Program-made: the position numbers and the translations under genes
Shown: positions 60,148 through 64,000 of the stretch, piece after piece
Position numbering within the stretch: the stretch's first letter is position 1
How the letters are laid out: each line of letters begins with the position of its first letter
Assembly: GCF_022369515.1 (NCBI RefSeq)
Contig: NZ_CP059724.1
Coordinates: 4,774,001-4,838,000 of the forward strand
DNA: 64,000 bases
Source of the DNA: Paenibacillus sp. 19GGS1-52
Lineage (GTDB): Bacteria; Bacillota; Bacilli; Paenibacillales; Paenibacillaceae
Reading direction: 5' to 3'
The notes under the pieces: generated by a model
What the model was told of the DNA's origin: nothing
The model's input: only the letters and a program-made list of their open reading frames with translations
Databases searched by the model: none

Positions 60148-61074
60148 ATGAGTGGATTCGTAGCAATTGATAAGCTAGCTGCACAGTGTGGGCTGACGAG
60201 CCGGACGCTGCGTCACTGGGAAACAGAAGGATTGTTTAGAAGTCAGCGGGATGTTAATTCTGGTTGGCGGATTTATGATGAGAAGGCTAGGCTTGCCATT
60301 CAAGTTATCGCCTTCTTGCGAAGGTTCGAAATTGGGATCAAGGATATCAAACCCGTCCTGGCGGAGATGTCGTTTCAGTCGATGTATCAAGTGCTAATCC
60401 AACATTCTGAGGCTATTCTTGCGCAAAAATCCGCTTTTTCGTTGAAAGAGGGCGAAATACAGTCTCTTTTACACAATATCACCCCCCTCACCCATGAACC
60501 TATCACCAACACATTGTTAGCTCAGCTAAATGAAATATCGCTTCACCCCTTTGATTTAAATAACAGGGAGGTTTTATCCATGGCAGATACAAACACTCAA
60601 CCTATTGCAAATCAAGTAAGAATCGTTACACTTCCAGTTATGAGACTTGCTTATAATGTTGCGGTAAGCTCCTCTCCCGAGGAGGAAGCTATAGAACCCA
60701 TTGTTGAATGGCTAACCGTCAATAATCTGCTTGGAACTGCCCGTTTGTTAGGCGGCAATGTGCCACCGCTTCCCACAGCTAAGTGTAAGCCCTATGGTTA
60801 TGGAATGTGTGCCTCTATTCCAGAGAATGTAGAAATTCCTGAGCACCTGAAGGAGATGCGGTTTGAGGGAGGACTGTATGCCATGATAGAAAGCAACGAT
60901 GATATCTTTGGCTCGTGGCAGTCCCTTATGAGCTTATTAGAGAAAAGCCCTGAATATACAGCAGATCATGACTCCAGATTATGCTGGGAAGAGCATATCC
61001 GCAACGACCGTCCTGAAGGCAGCGGAAACCAGTATCTGTTGAATTTGCTGGAGCCAGTGCAAAAAAGGGGATAG
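60148..61074 (+). CDS. MerR family regulator with GyrI-like C-terminal domain
   Basis: 308 residues from ATG 60148 (GGGAG six bases upstream). N-terminal MerR helix-turn-helix and wing (AIDKLAAQCGLTSRTLRHWETEGLF ... WRIYDEKARLAIQVIAFLRRFEIGIKDIKPVL, about 5-75), a helical linker, then from about residue 155 a domain (VRIVTLPVMRLAYNVAVSSSPEE to AMIESNDDIFGSWQSLM) like the GyrI/BmrR-type small-molecule-binding fold. It is probably a ligand-responsive activator; the target besides itself is unknown. Confidence 0.85.
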   Translation: MSGFVAIDKLAAQCGLTSRTLRHWETEGLFRSQRDVNSGWRIYDEKARLAIQVIAFLRRFEIGIKDIKPVLAEMSFQSMYQVLIQHSEAILAQKSAFSLKEGEIQSLLHNITPLTHEPITNTLLAQLNEISLHPFDLNNREVLSMADTNTQPIANQVRIVTLPVMRLAYNVAVSSSPEEEAIEPIVEWLTVNNLLGTARLLGGNVPPLPTAKCKPYGYGMCASIPENVEIPEHLKEMRFEGGLYAMIESNDDIFGSWQSLMSLLEKSPEYTADHDSRLCWEEHIRNDRPEGSGNQYLLNLLEPVQKRG

Positions 61075-61567
61075 CCGGAGCTCAAAGGCTGGACTGCATA
61101 ACACATACGATGAAGGGCTGCTTATCCATGCAATCCATACTCATTCATTATTATCAGGACATGCGGTTGTTCTGCAAAGAAACTGGACTTAGTCCGCTAC
61201 AAAACCGTAAAGGATTACGCTCATCCTAAAATCGGTGTGTATTCGAATAAAAAAGTACGTTCTATCCTAACTGCCTTCCTGTATCGTGAAAGATGAACCT
61301 TCACGAGACGGGGAGGTTTTTGATTACATCATAGAAAGGTCACAAGGATTACCACTACAAGGTGGGTTAACCCAAGAAGATTATAAACGCCAATCACGCC
61401 ATTAATATTTAATTGAATAAGAGCTATATAATTTCCGATTAATGTTCGGACACATGAGCGCGAAGATATTTGACTAATTGGTCTGGAATGGATATAGTGG
61501 GTCTTATACCTTTCGACTTTTCTCTAAAGAAGTCTATTCCACCAAAGAAAGCGAGGCATCTGAATGA
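61075..61567. other. Intergenic region with a degenerate reading frame
   Basis: No supported gene. A plus-strand frame at about 61150-61296 reads KKLDLVRYKTVKDYAHPKIG, then VYSNKKVRSILTAFLYRER and stop; it looks protein-like but has no start or ribosome binding site, and the upstream continuation lies in another frame. A GTGAAG/CTTCAC hairpin follows at about 61285-61303. I could not name the protein. Confidence 0.35.
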
Positions 61568-61861
61568 GTGATTTTTGAATTTCCCTATGTCCCAAATCCG
61601 TCCCCCCAACAATTAGAAGGCAAAGCTGCGCTACAGCAGCATCTTCAAATGTTGGATAAAATGCTTGTGATTACTTCTTTCACTACACCAATTGTTCATG
61701 TGTCAGCTAACTCTCCGGTGTTCTTTGCACAGTTCGAAGGAAGCGACATACTCCTTGCGGATGGTAAGCCCTATGAACAGCAATATATATCAGTCGTAGA
61801 GCTTAGGGACGGCAAGATTGTGCGGTATCAGGACTATTGGAATCCGTTAGCCATGATGTAA
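61568..61861 (+). CDS. SnoaL-like (NTF2-fold) protein, N-terminally truncated
   Basis: 97 residues from a GTG. It aligns with the second half of SnoaL-like polyketide cyclase/nuclear transport factor 2 proteins (FEFPYVPNPSPQQLEGKAALQQHL, then FFAQFEGSDILLADGKPYEQQYISVVELRDGKIVRYQDYWNPLAMM). About 35 residues of the first helices are missing. Just upstream, GCGAGGCATCTG-ATG-AGT-GAT-TTT-TGA looks like an original start that now stops after four codons. It is probably a decayed or internally deleted gene, though a GTG start is possible. It is 27 bases before the NmrA-like gene. Confidence 0.6.
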   Translation: MIFEFPYVPNPSPQQLEGKAALQQHLQMLDKMLVITSFTTPIVHVSANSPVFFAQFEGSDILLADGKPYEQQYISVVELRDGKIVRYQDYWNPLAMM

Positions 61862-61888
61862 TCCATTAATCATAGAGGAGCTGTTCTC

Positions 61889-62764
61889 ATGTATACAGAA
61901 CCATCAACTCGCATTCTGCTCACAGGGGGTCAAGGAAAAACTTCCTCCCGTATCGCACAACTGTTAATAAGCCAAGGATATTCTCTCCGAAGTGCAGGAC
62001 GTAGCGCAACCAAGATGAATGAAGCACTGGCTGACCATATACTCTTTGACTGGTATGACGACTCCACCCACGAAACGGCTTTGCACAACATTAGCGCAAT
62101 TTATCTCGTTGTCCCGACTGATATACATCCCGAAGAAGTCATGATTCCCTTTATTCGTAGAGCACTGGACGCTTCCATTCGCCGATTCGTTCTGCTGTCC
62201 AGCGCATCGGTATCAGAGCATGGACCGATTTTCGGCCCCGTACATCAGTACCTGCAAGAGCACGCGCCTGAATGGGCCGTGCTGCGTCCCTCTTATTTTA
62301 TGCAAAATTTCACCGAAGGCGGACATGGGCATACCCTGCGTCAGCAAGGGCAAATCTTTACATCTACCGGTGACGGCAAAGTAGGCTTCGTGGATGCAGA
62401 AGATATTTCCGCGGTCGGCTATCATGCGCTGACCGACAAGACACCACACAACAGGGAGCATATTATAACCGGACCTCAATCACTTAGTTATGCTGAAGTA
62501 GCCGCTTTGATCCACAGGATAACCGGCTTAACCATACAGCATCTCTCCATTCCGGAAGAACAACTGGTGCAGGCGCTGACTGCTGCAGGTGTACCAGCAC
62601 CCTATGCAGCTATGCTGGCGGAGTTGGATCACCGTATCCGCGTGGAAGGATCAGAAGACCAAGTTACAGACACTGTGCTGCGTATAACCGGACGAGAGCC
62701 ACGTTCACTTGAGGATTTCATTCAGAACAATAGGACCTGGTTCCAGCCAATCCTTAGTTCATAA
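61889..62764 (+). CDS. NmrA-like NAD(P)-binding protein (atypical SDR)
   Basis: 291 residues. Dinucleotide-binding start RILLTGGQGKTSSRIAQLLISQGYSLRSAGRS (about 8-39), AIYLVVPTD, then RRFVLLSSASVSEHG, WAVLRPSYFMQNFTEG and FVDAEDISAVGYHAL, the pattern of NmrA/QorB/HSCARG-type SDR proteins that bind NADP(H) as sensors or quinone reductases. GAGGAG site upstream. A TetR gene converges from the other side of a strong terminator. Confidence 0.88.
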   Translation: MYTEPSTRILLTGGQGKTSSRIAQLLISQGYSLRSAGRSATKMNEALADHILFDWYDDSTHETALHNISAIYLVVPTDIHPEEVMIPFIRRALDASIRRFVLLSSASVSEHGPIFGPVHQYLQEHAPEWAVLRPSYFMQNFTEGGHGHTLRQQGQIFTSTGDGKVGFVDAEDISAVGYHALTDKTPHNREHIITGPQSLSYAEVAALIHRITGLTIQHLSIPEEQLVQALTAAGVPAPYAAMLAELDHRIRVEGSEDQVTDTVLRITGREPRSLEDFIQNNRTWFQPILSS

Positions 62765-62775
62765 GCAACTATACA

Positions 62776-62823
62776 AAAGGGCTATCCCAACCGTCATCAC
62801 AGATGACCAGTGGATAGCCCTTT
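62776..62823. terminator. Bidirectional terminator between nmrA-like and tetR genes
   Basis: AAAGGGCTATCC / GGATAGCCCTTT, 12 perfect pairs, with A and T tracts on either side. Confidence 0.8.
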
Positions 62824-62831
62824 CTATTGTA

Positions 62832-63434
62832 CTAATAGGATTCCCCTTCACTCGACTTCATGATGGATAGCACAATCTGCATGATGCTGACCAGTTTCTG
62901 TTCATCCATTCCCAGCTTCGCCGCAAATACCAAGGCTATACGCTCATGCGCCAGAAACCGGGACAGGTCTCTTATATTCACTTCCTGGCTTAGTTCACCC
63001 TGTTCCATCCCGATTTCCAGCATCGTATAAAAGGCCTGCTCCACCTGTTCGGTATTCGCATGCATATAGGCGGCTAACTCCTCATCGTGAGTCGCCTGCT
63101 CAATTGCACTGCTGATGATGAAACACTCTCGGCGCAAGTCAGGATCTGCGAGTACCCTGATCATCGTGGTGAACGCCTGCTCTACTTTGTCAGTGACCGT
63201 TCCTGGCTGATCCATCAATTCCTGCAAGTCGCAATTTTTTCGATCCATATAGTATTTTACTGCCGTAAGGAATAAATCACGCTTAGTGCCGTATGTGTCA
63301 TATATACTCTGGCGGGCAATACCCAGCCCGGTTATTAAGTCCGGAAGCTTGGCGCCTTCATAACCCCGGCTCCCAAAGACACTCATAGCTTTATGCAATA
63401 CTTCATTCGTATCAAATGCTTTTGTTCTTGCCAC
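62832..63434 (-). CDS. TetR family transcriptional regulator
   Basis: 200 residues. The TetR helix-turn-helix is FDTNEVLHKAMSVFGSRGYEGAKLPDLITGLGIARQSIYDTYGTKRDLFLTAVKYY (about 6-60). The C-terminal part is helical (TetR_C type; AFTTMIRVLADPDLRRECFI, SRFLAHERIALVFAAKLG). It starts with GTG. It probably repressed the drug exporter whose remnant lies upstream, or the NmrA-like gene. Confidence 0.9.
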   Translation of the reverse strand: MARTKAFDTNEVLHKAMSVFGSRGYEGAKLPDLITGLGIARQSIYDTYGTKRDLFLTAVKYYMDRKNCDLQELMDQPGTVTDKVEQAFTTMIRVLADPDLRRECFIISSAIEQATHDEELAAYMHANTEQVEQAFYTMLEIGMEQGELSQEVNIRDLSRFLAHERIALVFAAKLGMDEQKLVSIMQIVLSIMKSSEGESY

Positions 63435-63499
63435 CCTCAGCGCCCCTTTTTATATTTATCATAGGACAAATAACGGAGAGCTGCAACGACAGTAGAAAT

Positions 63500-63724
63500 T
63501 TAGCTCAAGCTGTTCGGCTTTTTGATAAATAAAGACAATCCGACATTAATTACCGCTAACAATAAACCGATCTTAAATACCAGGGATGATCCCGCTGCTG
63601 TAGCTTTTGTCAGATCATTCGCAACTGTTGCTAAGTAACTGCTCTGTTTGGCTGATAGAATCGAGATCATGACTGAAATACCAATAGCACCAGCTACTTG
63701 TTGAACGGTTTGAGTTAAGGCAAT
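63500..63724 (-). pseudogene. C-terminal fragment of a DHA2-type MFS drug exporter
   Basis: The minus strand reads GIALTQTVQQVAGAIGISVM, then ISILSAKQSSYLATVANDLT, and ends in a membrane helix (VFKIGLLLAVINVGLSLFI) and KKPNSLS-stop. This is the last quarter of EmrB/QacA-type exporters (the GTAxxQTxQQVAGAIGxA motif). Nothing upstream belongs to the family: the frame runs straight into the merR gene, so the first 400 or so codons are gone. Confidence 0.75.
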
Positions 63725-64000
63725 CCCATCTGGTTCTCTTTTTCGAGCAAGTCATAGGTAGATAGCTTGTGGTTCACCGCATCAAAAGCTCTGTCCAGCT
63801 CCACTTGCCTTCTTGTAAGCTCCAGCTTGTGTGCTTCCAAGATAGCTTTTCTCTGCGGTATCGTCGATTCACCTTGAAGCGCCAGATCCACAATTTGTTT
63901 CAAGGCGGTGACCGTCATCCCAGTCATTCGAAAACAGGTTATCAGGTTTATCCAGTCCAAATCACGTTGTTCAAAGATACGGTTCCGGTGCTGATCCCTT
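63715..64000 (-). CDS. MerR family regulator, N-terminus outside window
   Basis: The frame is open to the right edge (codons to 63999), so only about the last 95 residues are seen. RIFEQRDLDWINLITCFRMTGMTVTALKQIVDLAL and ERRK-like KAILEAHKLELTRRQVELDRAFDAVNHKLSTYDLLE are the second helix pair and dimerisation coiled coil of MerR proteins. The final residues (MGLP) come from DNA that also encodes the exporter fragment in another frame, so the gene end may have been altered by the deletion. Confidence 0.82.
   Translation of the reverse strand, partial: RDQHRNRIFEQRDLDWINLITCFRMTGMTVTALKQIVDLALQGESTIPQRKAILEAHKLELTRRQVELDRAFDAVNHKLSTYDLLEKENQMGLP

Overview
The window reads as chromosomal DNA of a low-to-mid GC Bacillota, most likely Paenibacillus or a close relative. 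Reasons: several YesM/YesN two-component pairs beside sugar ABC transporters that lack their own ATPase, Bacillus-type dck/dgk deoxynucleoside kinases, copper-amine-oxidase-type stalk domains, a YxiN-type helicase, GH32 and GH20 enzymes, and strong AGGAGG-type ribosome binding sites. I saw no rRNA, tRNA, CRISPR array, insertion sequence or prophage. Most genes lie on the minus strand.

Layout. 1-3.5 kb: the start of a YesM-like kinase, an AraC regulator and a divergent FAD oxidoreductase. 3.6-8.6 kb: a DbpA/YxiN helicase, an HD hydrolase, a second histidyl-tRNA synthetase gene (frameshifted in this sequence) behind a His-His-His leader peptide and an attenuator-like leader, a GNAT protein and a SHOCT protein. 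8.7-20.5 kb: a fructan/sucrose locus with binding protein, YesM/YesN, a cytoplasmic and a lipoprotein GH32 enzyme, two permeases and fructokinase, with a consensus cre site upstream. 20.8-25.4 kb: two tandemly duplicated chemoreceptors. 25.4-38.2 kb: a radical SAM/BASS transporter pair, metallo-hydrolase, GH18-like protein, nucleoside hydrolase, MalY/PatB, dck-dgk, a phosphotransferase, and the carboxynorspermidine route to polyamines. 38.3-48.5 kb: a nitronate monooxygenase-like protein, MacB-like ABC protein, AraC regulator, a hexapeptide acyltransferase with a large extra domain, an LTA synthase-like protein and a third chemoreceptor. 48.9-60 kb: an amino-sugar locus with NagB, YesN/YesM, binding protein and two permeases, and divergent SIS, GH20 and GNAT genes. 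60-64 kb: MerR, SnoaL-like, NmrA-like and TetR genes, and a MerR gene that runs out of the window next to a truncated drug exporter.

The two sugar loci share one logic: a membrane kinase and AraC-type response regulator control a lipoprotein-dependent importer with two permeases and no ATPase (probably energised by a shared MsmX-type ATPase), next to hydrolases and the first catabolic enzymes.

The most interesting signals are non-coding: the His leader/attenuator in front of the second HisRS; two tandem 65-bp hairpin repeats inside the inferred 5' UTR of the carboxynorspermidine operon; a 120-bp nested palindrome with three-way-junction potential; and a row of TTGTTGTA/TACAACAA palindromes about 51 bp apart. 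The window also holds several gene remnants (MATE exporter, 5'-deoxynucleotidase, ClpP, stalk domain, MFS exporter), found by translating intergenic DNA.
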